Assembly: GCF_050947875.1 (NCBI RefSeq)
Contig: NW_027460346.1
Location: forward strand, 744,001-808,000
Source: Dermacentor variabilis
Lineage: Eukaryota; Arthropoda; Arachnida; Ixodida; Ixodidae
DNA length: 64,000 nt
Direction of reading: 5' to 3'
Of this stretch, positions 22,244 through 33,712 are shown piece after piece. The notes below the pieces were generated by a model. It was not told the origin of the DNA, searched no databases, and was given only the letters and a program-made list of their open reading frames with translations. Every line of letters starts with the position of its first letter. Within the stretch, counting starts at the first letter, position 1. Both the position numbers and the translations under genes were made by a program.

Positions 22244-22696
22244 TCATCGTGGAGTTCGGACATGCTGAGGAGCAGAAAGAACGTGGGCTTGCCTATAGCT
22301 GCTATAGATAACTGCGAATACGTTCCACTTCCTCTGTTCCAAGTAATACCCAAGTAGTACGCCGTTCTCGGACTGCTCAATTAAACCTCTGCGGAATAAA
22401 ATTTCCGAGTCGACACATTTCTCGACGAAGCGGCTGTCGTCCAAGAGCTTCTTCGTGAGCGTCGGGAGTCGGGTGGCGTGCCCGGGTTGGGACCCTCGCT
22501 TTTGAATCGCTATTCGTGCGCAGAAAACCGGCTCTGATGTCCGCCGCCGACATACCGGGATCTTCTCGCGGACGCCAGCTGGCTGGCTCGGCCGCGGTGG
22601 TGCGCGAGGAGCAAGAGGCGACAATCGGATGACGGAGCTCGAATGAAGATGATACCGCGGCCACGTCGGCAACGCGAACTCGACCATAATGCCCAC
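22244..22696 (-). CDS. unrecognised 150-codon open frame
   Basis: An open frame on the minus strand with a reasonably protein-like C-terminal half (a stretch with KKLLDDSRFVEKCVDSEILF and charged residues). The N-terminal half is Pro/Arg-rich and could be repeat-derived. No motif, promoter or splice signal identified, and the other frames across it are also long because the region is GC-rich. It may be a shadow of another repeat. Function unknown. Confidence 0.2.
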   Translation of the reverse strand: MGIMVEFALPTWPRYHLHSSSVIRLSPLAPRAPPRPSQPAGVREKIPVCRRRTSEPVFCARIAIQKRGSQPGHATRLPTLTKKLLDDSRFVEKCVDSEILFRRGLIEQSENGVLLGYYLEQRKWNVFAVIYSSYRQAHVLSAPQHVRTPR

Positions 22697-22747
22697 AGCT
22701 CAAGTTGGTACACACTGACTTAAGCCCGCCGGCGCAGGACGGACAGG

Positions 22748-22921
<174 letters not shown>

Positions 22922-22997
22922 GACGGACGGACATCCCTCCGCCATCCGTACATAGAAAGTCGATTGATCGATCAAGGACGTATGCCTGAAAAGGCGA

Positions 22998-23235
22998 GGT
23001 GACCGCCGTGGTGGCATAGGGGCTTCGGCGTTGTGTTGCTGAGCCCGAAGGCGCGGGATCGAAACCAGGCGGCGGCGGCATTTCGTTGGCGGGGATATGC
23101 AAACAAGCCCGCGTAGCGTGCATTGAGTGCATGCTAAAGAACCCCAAGTGGTCAAAATTAATCCCGAGTCTCCCACTATACGGCGTGCCTCACAACCATA
23201 TCCGGGTTTGGGAACGTAAAACTCCAGAATTCAAT
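22998..23235 (+). mobile_element. Ruka-type SINE, diverged copy
   Basis: GACCGCCGTGGTGGCATAGG head with B-box GGGATCGAAACC, then GTGCATGCTAAAGAACCCCA and TGGTCAAAATTAATCCCGAG, ending GGGAACGTAAAACTCCAGAAT. The same order as the copy at 49863. Confidence 0.82.
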
Positions 23236-24085
23236 GTAAACTCGTGCAAGACGGTGCTTGAGACGCTTGGCGCACTAGGCACATCGCATAGCAACAGTTT
23301 GCGTATAAAGAGCAAACAAGCGCATCTACGTGTCGACAATAAAGAAAAAAAATACACGGGACGCGTTCGTTCCCGCAGTTCTACAAGGTAAAACACGTCG
23401 TGTATTGTGCCTAAGCGTGTTTTCGTCGCATAGCAGCGACGTTAGGCTCGTCGCAAAGCAACAATTAGTTGATAAAATCATGATAACACGCATCTTATAG
23501 CTGACGATGAAGAAAAAGGGTGTTAGAGGATGCATTCCAATGGGTCACGGTACGCGTCACGAATAGTTCTACCAATTAAGTACATACGCGCTTTGAAGTG
23601 GTGTAATATGTGCGCTCCGTGGTGGCTTTCCCTCAATTCTCGACTATGAGTTGCCTGAATAAGTACCCTTCCACGGATCTGGATGAACGTAAACAGCGCC
23701 GCGTGGAGGCTGAACCTATTCGACATAGCGACAAACGAGAAGAATAGAAAGGAAAGAGAATCGCGCATATTATTGATTGACGTGCCGCGGAAGACTGAAG
23801 TGAGAGAACAATGCTTGCAACGCATATATGTCGATTATAATTACGGAAGGCTTTAACGTCAACAGTATTGAAGGCCGATAACTTGTGTTTCACAGACTTC
23901 ATGGAGGAGGCGTCCGGGGCGGAAAGGCCGTTGAATGACATAGCGCCTACGTGCCGAAACGGAGGAGTATTAAATCACTTGTTTGTTGGAAGGTTGTGGG
24001 AATTCCGAGTTTTAAGGTACGCCAGCTACTTTTCCTAATATCCCTGTTAATAGCATGGTAATGTAAAGGACCATGATTTTAGGAC
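23236..24085. other. unassigned DNA
   Basis: Short frames only; no repeat partner recognised in this window. Confidence 0.35.
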
Positions 24086-24089
24086 GTTG

Positions 24090-24209
24090 CCGCAAGCAAA
24101 AAAAAAAGGAAAACACGTGACATGAAGCAAGGGACAACACGAAGCCCTGTACAAGCGGGGTAAGCTCTTCGTGTTGTTCCTTCTTTCTAGTTTCGTGTTT
24201 TGCTTGCGG
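24090..24209. repeat. imperfect fold-back repeat
   Basis: CCGCAAGCAAAA..ACACG..GGGACAACACGAAG (24090-24144) is mirrored by CTTCGTGTTGTTCC..CGTGTTTTGCTTGCGG (24167-24209). The left arm carries an extra A run. The motif GACAACACGAAG/CTTCGTGTTGT is similar in kind to the GACGACACAAGAAG arms at 7.1 kb. Confidence 0.65.
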
Positions 24210-24555
24210 AGACTTCTTAAAAACATGAATAACCAACTGGCCTACACCCACACTCTGCTAAATGACCATGTTGATCACGTAGTCATGATTGACGAAATCG
24301 AGATCCTCGGTTTCCCTTCGCTCGTTCATTTAAAGCGAGGGTATCGAATTTGGAAGCCTTGGTGTCAGTTAGGTAGCATACGAGGGTTTTTTAGCCGCGT
24401 GCTTGCTATCCTGAGTTCACGTGTTACGTGACGCCATCGGGCAAAAAATGGATTTTGCACGTCCGCACACCATGGGTGCGAATGGCGCTGGCTAACACTA
24501 CCAGGGCTAGACCTAGTCAACATAAAATACCCAAGTTAGTGGACGGATCGATATC

Positions 24556-24770
24556 CGTCGCCATAGCACAATTGGTGTTGCAACGCATGCGTACTGCGGC
24601 GGTTGTGGGTTCGCCTCCCACCGACTACACGTTATATTTTCGTCCACTTTCATTTCCCATTTCTGTATTGTTTAGCTACATATCAATTTCAACCAAAGGT
24701 AATTTCCCCGATTGTTTACTCTCTCCTGGCTTCATATAATGATTAACAAATAAATTCAAGGTCGTCGGTT
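24556..24770 (+). mobile_element. tRNA-derived SINE, third family
   Basis: CGCCATAGCACAATTGGTGT (A-box-like) and GTGGGTTCGCCTCCCACCG (B-box-like), then TCGTCCACTTTCATTTCCC, CAACCAAAGGTAATTTCCCC and CTCCTGGCTTCATAT. I remember this arrangement from tick genomes. One copy here. Confidence 0.65.
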
Positions 24771-24779
24771 TCTCTTCTC

Positions 24780-24780
<1 letters not shown>

Positions 24781-24847
<67 letters not shown>
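24781..24847. repeat. (TA)n microsatellite, left flank of gypsy element
   Basis: Uninterrupted TA ending exactly at the 5' LTR (TGTGGCACGC). Confidence 0.95.
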
Positions 24848-24850
<3 letters not shown>

Positions 24851-24992
24851 GGCACGCTGACGAAGAAGATATTTTAATCATGGTCAGAAAAATACGCTCC
24901 GGACTTCGCGCGTTGTCTACCATGTTGTCAGCTGCTACAATTATTGTAGATATCCTGTAACTATACGTCTGAATGTTTTTAACCCCCTAACA
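24848..24992 (+). repeat. 5' LTR of gypsy element
   Basis: Begins TGTGGCACGCTGACGAAGAA and ends near CCCCCTAACA. Matches the 3' LTR through CATGTTGTCAGCTG and ATATCCTGTAA. Confidence 0.9.
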
Positions 24993-25063
24993 TTTTTGGG
25001 GGAGGTTGCGGGATTATTATCAAGACGTATTTACGCAGCAGGTGCTCCTTGGCTGCATCTACA

Positions 25064-26183
25064 ATGCCAGCTCAAGGCGAGGATACTTCGGGCCCGTCGG
25101 CAGCCACACCCACCGTCATTTTAGCACAACCCAGCGACCCACGAACCTTTTCTGCCACCGACGACACTGTTGAAGACTAGCTTCAACTATATGAGTGGGT
25201 GAGCGCCAGCAACCACTGGGACCAGACCATCATGCTCGCTAATTTGATATTCTACCTCGTGGGCACGGCACGCGTCTGGTTTCAGAGCCCACGAAGAGGA
25301 CCTTACCAGCTGGGACATTTGTAAACAGAAGCTTAAATATTTGTTTAACAAACCTGTTGGACGTCCGCGCGCCGCCGAAAAAGACCTCCCTTCGCATGTC
25401 CAGACGTGCATTGGACGTACGTACATCCAGGACGTGCTCGCTCTGTGCCGCAAAGTGGATCCGAAAATGTCCGAACCTGATAAGGTTGCACATGTCATTA
25501 AGGACATAGCAGATTATGTCTTCCATCTCCTTGTGTTCGAAAATTCTTCCACTGTGCAAGCCATTATTACCGAATGCCGGCGGTTTGAAGAAGCCAAGAG
25601 TCGCCGCATTGCCCAGCAATTTCCCCGCCTTCCCAACACGGCTGCTACGTCCACCTGCGAAGACTTCCGCAGTCCGCCCACGCCCAATCGCTCTGGTGAC
25701 ATCCTACATATCATCCGACGGGAAATAAAAGCCGCATCTCCTGTCATGACCCCAACCCATGACCCCGACACTTGCCAGGCGACCGTCTCATTGATCCAGT
25801 CCGTCGTGCGCCAAGAATTGGCCAACGTTGACTTGACCAACGTCTGCTCAGTTAATCGGCCTGACTACACTCCGTCCAGCACTGTCATACACACCCGCAG
25901 CCTGAATGCCCCAACGCGATATCGCAAACCGGCCGAATGGCGTACTCCAGACGACAGGCCTGTATGCTTCACTTGCGGCCGTATCGGCCATAGTTCGCGT
26001 CACTGCCGGTCTTCGTGGAATTCGAACCCCTGGTCCTACCACCCATCCCACGGCCCTCATGCTGCTCCTCGGTTCCCCCCGCAAACGCAGCCTGTCAATT
26101 CTGGCGACACTTCTCTTCCTACTCGCTCTAGCCGCTCTCCTTCGCCACGTCGCCGCTTCTCCCGATCGCCCCCATCTCGTTGA
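25064..26183 (+). pseudogene. gag: gypsy gag, broken
   Basis: Starts at the ATG at 25064; a stop at 25178 interrupts a segment of the form DTVED-stop-LQLYEWVSASNHWD, the conserved start of the gypsy capsid domain. After a frame change, 280 open codons (25341-26183) continue through the capsid region to a CCHC zinc knuckle, CFTCGRIGHSSRHC, at about residue 209 of that segment, followed by a basic Arg/Ser/Pro-rich tail. In an intact element this protein would assemble the cytoplasmic particle and bind the RNA. Confidence 0.88.
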
Positions 26184-26269
26184 CCACCCTCCCCTAACTC
26201 CTTCCGGCGCACCCTTCCAGAAAACTAACGGGTGCAGCGCCTGGAGGTGATACTGCCAAACCAACCCGA

Positions 26270-26720
26270 CGCAAAAATCCTCTTCTGACCTTGCCCACAC
26301 ATCGGAACCTCATTAAAGTGAACGTGGATGGTGTACCTGTTACGGCTCTGATTTACACTGGCGCGCACGTATCTGTGATGAATGCTCAGCTTCGGAATCG
26401 TCTCAAGAAAGTCCTCACTCCTGCCCCGTCGCCTGTGGTCCAAGCCGCCGACGGTGGAACACCAACAGTTATTGGCATGTGTCCGGCTCGCATGAGTGTC
26501 GCCGGACATCATACTTCTGTTTTATTTTATGTTCTGGAGCACTGGGGCCCTCACGACCTCATCTGGGCCTTGACTTTCTGTCTACACATTCCGCTTTGAT
26601 AGACTGTCCTGCTGGTGTTGCGCAACTCGCTCTACCTGCTGCATTTGACCCTCCCGATAGTGCTCCGATACGGCTATGTTCCACAGAGTATATTCGCCTC
26701 CCTCACGTGCCGTTACCTAC
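26270..26720 (+). pseudogene. gypsy protease domain with lost catalytic Asp
   Basis: In the frame opening at 26291 the retropepsin segment reads VTALIYTGAHVSVM. The catalytic motif should be D-T-G; here codon 26354-26356 is TAC (Tyr). It lies between gag and RT as expected. One aspartate-to-tyrosine change (GAC to TAC) alone would inactivate the protease. The frame ends at 26599 and the downstream linker is broken. Confidence 0.8.
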
Positions 26721-27179
26721 ATAGGTGTCTCCCCCGTTCCACCTGTACCAGACGTGACTAGATCGTATCCCCTAATCCGGATGACCTACTCTCAGATAAC
26801 GTCGCTTTTCCGCACACCGTCATTACCATTTCGGACAACACGTCCTGCCTTCCGCTTGTGAACTTCGGACTCTGTACAGAAGTACTCCCGCGCGGAATAT
26901 CCCTGGCGCAAATAACGCCAGCCAAAAACTACCACATTGCGGCTTTAACTTGTGACAGCTCCTCGTGTTCAACTCTTTCTTCACCCCCTGTCCCTTCAGA
27001 CTTGAATGCCCTAACAAAAATAATTGCTCCCGATCTTCCGCCCCACCGTGCTCAAGAACTACGTTGCCTCCTTGCCTCATATTGGGACATATTTGACCTT
27101 GGAGAGCTCCCTCTAGGATAACATCTGTCGTAAAACATCGAAAAAATACCGGTGATACGAGCCCCATCCATCGGCGACC

Positions 27180-28430
27180 TTACCGCGTCTCGCCTACTGT
27201 GTGACATATAATCCAACATGAAGTTTACAAGATGCTTTCTCGAGACATTATCGAACCTTCTTGCAGCCCATGGGCATCCCCTGTTGTATTAGTTAAAAAG
27301 AAGGACAACATTTGGCGATTTTTGCGTCGATTATCGACACCTCAACAAGGTAACAAAGAAAGACATCTACCCGCTACCACGCATTGACGATGCCCTGCAT
27401 GGCCTGCATGGAGCACGATATTTTGCGTCCATCGACCTTCGCTCCGGCTACTGGCAAATCGCCATCGATGACATGGACTGCGAGAAGACAGCTTTTATTA
27501 CTCCCGATGGCCTGTATCAGTTCAAAGTGATGCCTTTCGGTTTATGTAATGTTCAAATATGGCCGGCCGGCCATATTTGAACGAATGACAGACGTCATCC
27601 TACACCGTTTCAAGTGGTCCATCTGCCTCTGTTACCTGGACGACGTGATCGTTTTTTCTCCCAATTTTGCGACACACCTCGAACGCCTACCGACAATCCT
27701 ATCTGTTTTCCGTCAGGCGGGGCTACAACTAAATTCGTCCAAGTGCCACTTCGGTCGTGGTGAAATTTCTGTGCTCGGGCATCTCGTCGATTCTTCTGGT
27801 GTACGCCTTGATCACGATAAAATACGGGCAGTTAAAGACTTTCCCGTGACAACATGTGCCAAGGATGTTCGCAGCTTCTTGGGCCTTTGCTCCTACTTCC
27901 GTAGGTTTGTCCGAAATTTTGCGAACGTTGCGCGCCCTCTCAATCAGCTCCTCAAGAAAGACGCTGCATTCATTTGGGGCACTGAGCAAGCTGGTGCTTT
28001 CACCGTACTGATTGGGCTGCTTACGTCCCCGCCCATTCTCGCTCACTTTGATGCGTCAGCTCCAACAGAAGTCCGTACCGATGCCAGTGGCCACGGTATT
28101 GGAGCTATCTTGGCACAGAAACAAGGGCGAGAACATGTTATTGCCTACGCCAGCCGCCTTCTTTCCTCTTCTGAGCGCAATTATTCTATCACCGAACGCG
28201 AGTGTCTGGCTCTCGTTTGGGCAGTGGGTAAATTCCATCCCTATTTGTACGGCTGCCAATTCACAGTCATCACTGATCACCAGGCTCTGTGTTGGCTTTC
28301 GTCCCTCAAAGAACCTTCAGGGCGCCTTGGCCACTGGTCTCAGCGCCTTCAAGAATACAACTATTCAGTTGTATACAAGACCGGCCGGTTACACCGAGAT
28401 GCGGACTGCTTGTCGCGCCATCCTGTCGAC
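27180..28430 (+). pseudogene. gypsy reverse transcriptase and RNase H
   Basis: The N-terminal RT blocks (27200-27550) are broken by indels. From 27549 a 345-codon frame carries the polymerase motif [10 protein letters not shown] (about 27631-27655), the RT thumb, then RNase H with [15 protein letters not shown] (first catalytic Asp, about 28077), [13 protein letters not shown] and [10 protein letters not shown] 32-bp perfect palindrome at 27551-27582 replaces the expected Ala-Pro codons after GLCN and shifts the frame by one base. RNase H and its tether look intact. Confidence 0.92.
27551..27582. repeat. 32-bp perfect palindrome inside gypsy RT
   Basis: GTTCAAATATGGCCGG followed directly by its reverse complement. 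It corresponds to a 13-base insertion relative to the expected RT reading frame. Confidence 0.95.
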
Positions 28431-28579
28431 CCTCCTGACGTTTCTGTGGCCGGCCATACCTGTCACCGTTCTCTCTCTGGCTGTTTTTCGCAATATTGGA
28501 GCCGAACAACGTCGGGACGCCTCCTTGCAACACAATATTCAACTGCTCACTTCAACGATGCCCGATCCTTCCCTTCGCA

Positions 28580-29732
28580 TATTTGAACTTCAAGTTGGTG
28601 TATTATACCGCTCTAACATGCGCTCGGACGGCCCTGACCAACTCTTCGTAGTGCCTGAGCATCTGCGTCAGACTGTTCTCGCCCAGCTTCATGATGTACC
28701 GACTGCAGGTCACCTTGGCGTGTCACGAACTTATGACCGCGTTCATCGGCGCTTCTTTTGGCCTGGTCTCTACCGTGACGTCTGCGTTATGTCGCTGGGT
28801 ATGAGCTTTTTCAACGACGCAAAAAGCCGACCACACTCCCTGCTGGTCGCCTTCAACCACTTGACGTACCATTAGAACCATTCTGCCATGTAGGTGTTGA
28901 TCTTTTAGGCCCTTTTCCTACGTCTGCTTCGGGAAACAAGTGGATTGCTGTAGCAACAGACTACGCCACCCGATATGTAATCAACTGGGCTCTTCCGACA
29001 GGCTGTGCAACCGATGTCGCCGACTTCCTCCTAGAGAGCGTCATCCGTCACCACGGCGCCCCTCGACAGCTTCTCACCGACCGAGGCCGCTACTTTCTTT
29101 CTAAAGTTGTTAATGACATTCTACACTCCTGCGCGGCTAAACACAAACTTGCTACTGCTTACCATCCACAAACGAACGGTCTAACCGAGCGCCTTAACCG
29201 CACCCTTACTTACATGCTGTCGATGTATGTCTCCGCTGACCATCGCGACTGGGTCGTTGCACTGCCGTTCGTTACTTTCGCCTATAATTCGTCTCGCCAT
29301 GATATTGCAGGCTTCTCTATATTCTTCCTCTTGTTTGGCCGCGAGCCTACGCTACCTTTCGACACCGTTCTGCCTGTTAGTCTGAATTCCACATCTGAGT
29401 ACACCCGTGAAGCCATACTCAAAGCACAAGAAGCACGCCATATTGCCAGACGTGGACTTGTGGAGTCGCAGGACAATCAGCGGCGCTTATATGACGCCCG
29501 CCATCGTGACGTCCATTACACACCGGGCGCCCTGGTTCTCCTTTGGTCGCCGTCGCGACGCGGTGGCCTCTTGGATAAGTTACTTTCATGCTACTCTGGC
29601 CCTTACCGTGTCTTGCGTCAAGTAACTGACGTCACGTACAAAATCGCCCCTCTTGAGCCAACCATGGCTCAGCATCACTCCAACGTGGTCCACGTCGCGC
29701 GTCTTAAGTTGTATCACTCGCCTGCCTCCTAA
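28580..29732 (+). pseudogene. gypsy integrase
   Basis: After a frame change, the zinc-binding N-terminus (HLRQTVLAQLHDVPTAGHLG..FFWPGLYRDV) starts near 28660; its CxxC half is broken by an indel near 28800. The catalytic core follows with GVDLLGPF (Asp), LTDRGRYF (Asp) and YHPQTNGLTERLNR (Glu), then from 29214 an open 172-codon tail with a GPY module (YSGPYRVLRQVTDVTYKI) near its end. No chromodomain or env is visible. Confidence 0.9.
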
Positions 29733-29768
29733 GCCGCACCAATCGGGTGCTTCAGCTGCCGGGGCTCA

Positions 29769-29912
29769 TGTGACACGCTGAAGAAGATGTTTTAATCTTG
29801 GTCAGAAGAAGCCGACGCTCTGGACTTCGCGCGCTGTCTACCATGTTGTCAGCTGATACAATTATTGTAAATATCCTGTAAACATACATCTGACTGTTTT
29901 TAACCCCGTAAA
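29769..29912 (+). repeat. 3' LTR of gypsy element
   Basis: TGTGACACGCTGAAGAAGAT to about CCCCGTAAAA; aligns end to end with the 5' LTR. Confidence 0.9.
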
Positions 29913-30078
<166 letters not shown>

Positions 30079-30391
30079 TAGAGATACAGTTTGTGTGTTA
30101 TTCCTAACCTAATAAGACAGCTGCAGCAAGGCATACATATCGCACTGCCTGGGATTGTTCACGTGAAGCTCTCGCGAATTTGATAACCCTGTTTCCCTTT
30201 CTCACGGATTTCAGACAAATACATGCAGCAGGGGTTTCGAGGTTGATGAATAGCTGGCAGGACAGAGTCATACTCACATAAATGTTATGTAATTTCCATC
30301 ATCAGATTAAGAATAGGACCACGAGCGTTTCACTGAATTTAGTTCTCCTTTCACCACATCTGAATGATAGCAAATTTCCCCCAAGTACGTT

Positions 30392-31341
30392 TGTGATGCA
30401 AGGTTCTTGTACTCAAAGGTTCTTACGGTTCTCTTAGGCGGAGCTTCCGAGAACCCAATTGAGGACAAAGCCGTTGGTTTTGAAAACACACAAAAACTTT
30501 TAATGGAACTAGAAACAGGCTTAAAATAAATAGAAGGAAATAGAAAGCATAATATAAACACTCAAACAGACATCACGGCAGTAAGAAACACACTGGGGCT
30601 AGTATGGCGTTAACTAGTGCGCGTGCCCGGGCTTGTCACGACGGCAGCGACGCATAAGTCTCGACGCGGAGACGCGGCGACAAGTTGATGAAAGGAGTTG
30701 CGCCGGTCTCACCAAAGGTCGGGGTGTAGGATGGTTGACCGGGCGACCGGAGCGCGCCAGCTCTGGCTTGGAGAGGTAAGGCAGGCGGCTTGGCGGCCCG
30801 AGCAGACGGCGGCGGCGTTGTGGCCGGGCAGCTGGACGTAGAACTCGGGCCCATAGCCCGACTGCTCTCGTCCTGCCCACGGGCACAGAAGCTCGCCGGC
30901 CTTGAGCAGCTGGCGGCACGCTCGGCTAGACTGGCGACGCGCAGGAACGGGCTGGCAGGAGGCCCCGGTCGGGTGAAGTCCTGGTGGCTCGGGTCCGGAA
31001 CCCGACGGCCCGTCTTCAACTCCCGGTCCGTTGGCCGACCTTCTCCTGGCGTCGCTTCCTGGAACTCTCCCCGCGTCTCCCCCTTCTGCCAGCGCGCCTC
31101 GCCTTTTCTTCGCCCTTGCCGATTAGTCATTTTCCGATTGGCTGCCAGACGCCCCGTGGTCTCTCCTAATTGGTTGGCATTTCACTCTTGTTTTCTTTTC
31201 TTTCGCCGCGCGTTCACGTGCCGGACGCTCTTCGGCGCTGTCGTTCCCCCTCCAGCACGGAATTCGGTTCGGCGCGCGCACTTCTTGTCTGCTTCTGTCC
31301 GTCCCGACCACCGCACCATGTCGCGCACCACACACATCACA
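30392..31341. repeat. solo-LTR-like repeat with 5-bp TSD
   Basis: A 950-bp unit starting TGTGATG and ending CATCACA (TG..CA with 7-bp inverted ends), bracketed by ACGTT at 30387-30391 and 31342-31346. A second copy is at 61991-63107 in the same orientation. Both contain GGTTCTCTTAGGCGGAGC..TCCGAGAACCC near the left end and a long GC-rich middle, where overlapping frames on both strands (up to 188 codons) are composition artefacts. No internal retroviral genes are linked, so I read it as a solo LTR left by recombination. A DNA transposon with very short ends is less likely. Confidence 0.75.
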
Positions 31342-31570
31342 ACGTTATGTTGCTAGGAAAATGCAGTTAGCTGGAGTTCCTTTAAACTGCTCTCGATTTT
31401 CAACGTTCTAATATGATGTTGAATATGAATATATGAATATGATGTCCCCTTAAGAAAATTTCTTACCGGTGGAAATAGTACTGAGACACGAAAAACACTA
31501 CGATAAGAAGGGCGCACAATATGTACACCACTAGCGCTTGTGGTGTTTATATTGTGTGTCTTCATATTGT

Positions 31571-33132
31571 TACGGGGATGTTGGGAGTATAGAAGATTAT
31601 ATTTACAATATATATACAAAATGGGTCTAAGTAGTTTTGATGGCTGACCACCAACAACCTACAGCAGCCAGCATCTCGCGATCTTCTTCTTCCTCTCTCT
31701 TCTTTCATCCTTCCGTAGCAGGACCCCCGAGTGGCGAAGCGCCGTCTCGGCGCATGGTAGGCGAAGAATTGCGAGGGAAGTATGGCTTCAGCCGCGAAAC
31801 GTGGATGACGTCAACAAGTGTCGGACTTGAGGATGCATTAAACTGTAGCGGTGCAATCTCATACTTTACGTCGTTAACTTGATGTAGGACTTCATAAGGC
31901 CCTGTGTAGCGAGAGAGAAGCTTCTGGGAGAGGCCGACCCGACGACATGGTGACCAAAGCAGCACCCAAGCACCTGGGGCGAACTGAACATCGCGATGGC
32001 ACCGGTCGTGAAGCTCTTTCTGCAGATGCTGCGAGGCTAATAAGCGAGATTGGGCGATTTGACGCGCCATGTGAGCGCGATCGATGACTTCGCGAGCGTA
32101 CTCAGTGGCAACGCGGGGCACAGAAGGTAGGATGGTGTCAAAGGGCAATATCGGGTCGCGACCATACAAAAGGTAATAGGGTGAATATCCTGCGGTGTCA
32201 TGTCGGGACGAGTTATACGCGAACGTAACGTAGGCCAGCGTGGCGTCCCAGTCGCGGTGATCGTTGGAAACGTACATTGACAGCATCTCTGTGAGTGTTC
32301 GGTTGAGACGTTCCGTAAGACCATTCGTTTGTGGGTGGTAGGCGGTGGACAGCTTGTGCTCAGTGGCACAAGAGCGGAGGAGGTCGTCCACAATTCGAGA
32401 CAAGAACGAGCGCCCGCGGTCTGTAAGTAACTGTCGAGGTGCACCGTGCTGGAGAATGACTTCGTGAAGGAGAAAATCGGCCACCTAGGTTGCGCAACTA
32501 GTCGGCAACGCCTTTGTTATCGCGTAGCGTGTCGCGTAATCAGTAGCGACAGCGATCCACTCATTCCCCCTAGTCGTCGTCGGAAAAGGGCCAAGCAGGT
32601 CAAGGCCTACACGAAAGAATGGTTCAGAGGGAACTTCAAGGGGATGGAGTCGTCCTACAGGAGGCAGGGGAAGTTTCTTCCGGTACTGACACAATTCGCA
32701 AGTTGCGACATAACGACGCACAGAGCGGTAGAGACCCGGAAAGAAGAACCGGCGTTGTACGCGGTCGTATGTAACCAAACTCCAAGGTGTCCCACCGTCG
32801 GTGCATCATGAAGTTGTTCCAGAACGACGGATCGCAGATTACAAGGAAGGACAAGGAGCAACTCGGGGCTGTCAGGGTTGATATTGCGGCGGTAGAGGAT
32901 GCCGTCATGCAGCACGAACATGCGGCACGCGCTGTCGGTGCTGCCAGATTGCGCTCCGGCGATGATGGACTGTAAGGATTCGTCGCGTTGTTGTTCAGCG
33001 CGCATGTCGGTTATATCAGTCAAAGCCATCACGCAGGTCACCGGATCATGCGCAACAGGATCAGGTGGATCCACAGGGTGACGCGGGAGGCAGTCAGCGT
33101 CCTTGTGCAGACGTCCAGACTTATCATCATCA
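31571..33132 (-). mobile_element. second Ty3/gypsy copy: integrase region to 3' end
   Basis: Minus strand. From 33132 leftward: [20 protein letters not shown] (linker between RNase H and IN), then the zinc domain (LEQLHDAPTVGHLGVWL, with the CxxC half at about 32700 in another frame). Next, VGLDLLGPFPTTTRGNEWIA, LTDRGRSFLSRIV and YHPQTNGLTERLNR give the D-D-E core, and TGPYEVLHQVNDVKYEI the GPY module. The frame 31705-32484 (259 codons) is open. The putative 3' end is near 31571, where the minus strand reads CATCCCCGTAACA. A stop near 32484 and frame changes near 32640 and 32780 inactivate it. It is more diverged from the 24.8-kb element than that element's LTRs are from each other. Confidence 0.88.
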
Positions 33133-33712
33133 TCAGCCTGGTTACGCCCACTGCAGGGCAAAGGCCTCTCCCATACTTCTCCAACTACCCCGGTCATGTA
33201 CTAATTGTGGCCATGCTGTCCCTGCTAACTTCTTAATCTCATCCGCCCACCTAACTTTCTGCCGCACCCTGCCACGCTTCCCTTCCCTTGGAATCCAGTC
33301 CGTAACCCTTAATGACCATCGGTTATCTTTCCTCCTCATTCCGTGCCCTACCCATGCCCCCCCATTTCTTTTTCTTGATTTCAACTAAGATGTCATTAAC
33401 TCGCGTTGATTCCCTCACCCAGTCTTCTCTTTTCTCATCCCATAACGTCACACCCATCATTCTTCTTTCCATAGATCGTTGCGTCGTCCTCAATTTAAGT
33501 AGAACCCTTTTCGTAAGCCTCCAGGTGTCTGCCCCGTACGTGAGTACTGGTAAGACGCAGCTGTTATACACTTTTCTCTTGAGGGATAATGGTAACCTGC
33601 TGTTCATGATCTGAGAATGCCTGCCAAACGCACCCCAGCCCAGTCTTATTCTTCTGATTATTTCAGTCTCATGATCCGAATCCGCGGTCACTACCCTACG
33701 CCACCGCTGCAC
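33130..33712 (-). mobile_element. RTE-like LINE, 5'-truncated, nested in the gypsy copy
   Basis: Minus strand. It contains [56 protein letters not shown] and, near the end, RWADEIKKLAGTAWPQLVHD. This is the C-terminal part of RTE-like LINE polymerases. It ends in a short (GAT)n tail at 33130, after which gypsy sequence (AAGTCTGGACG) resumes; on the other side gypsy sequence stops near 33712. The insertion separates the gypsy RNase H from its integrase. Confidence 0.85.

Larger units (their letters stand above)
24848..29912 (+). mobile_element. Ty3/gypsy LTR retrotransposon, near full length, inactive
   Basis: About 5.07 kb with 145- and 144-bp LTRs and the domain order gag (zinc knuckle), protease, RT, RNase H and integrase, all on the plus strand. 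Pol order RT-RH-IN is diagnostic for Ty3/gypsy. No envelope gene follows integrase. Several stops and frameshifts (gag at 25178, RT region 27120-27560, RH/IN junction near 28430, IN near 28800) mean it cannot encode its proteins. Just after the 5' LTR, TGGGGGAGGTTGCGGGATTA may be a primer-binding site. LTRs differ at a moderate number of positions, so the insertion is not recent. Confidence 0.95.

Noticed and set aside
24848..29912. Endogenous retrovirus with envelope
   Set aside because: The coding region ends with integrase and its GPY module just before the 3' LTR; no space or frame for an envelope gene.
30614..31356. Overlapping Arg/Pro-rich frames on both strands (up to 188 codons)
   Set aside because: GC-rich LTR-like repeat; frames are not conserved with the copy at 62 kb, so composition explains them.
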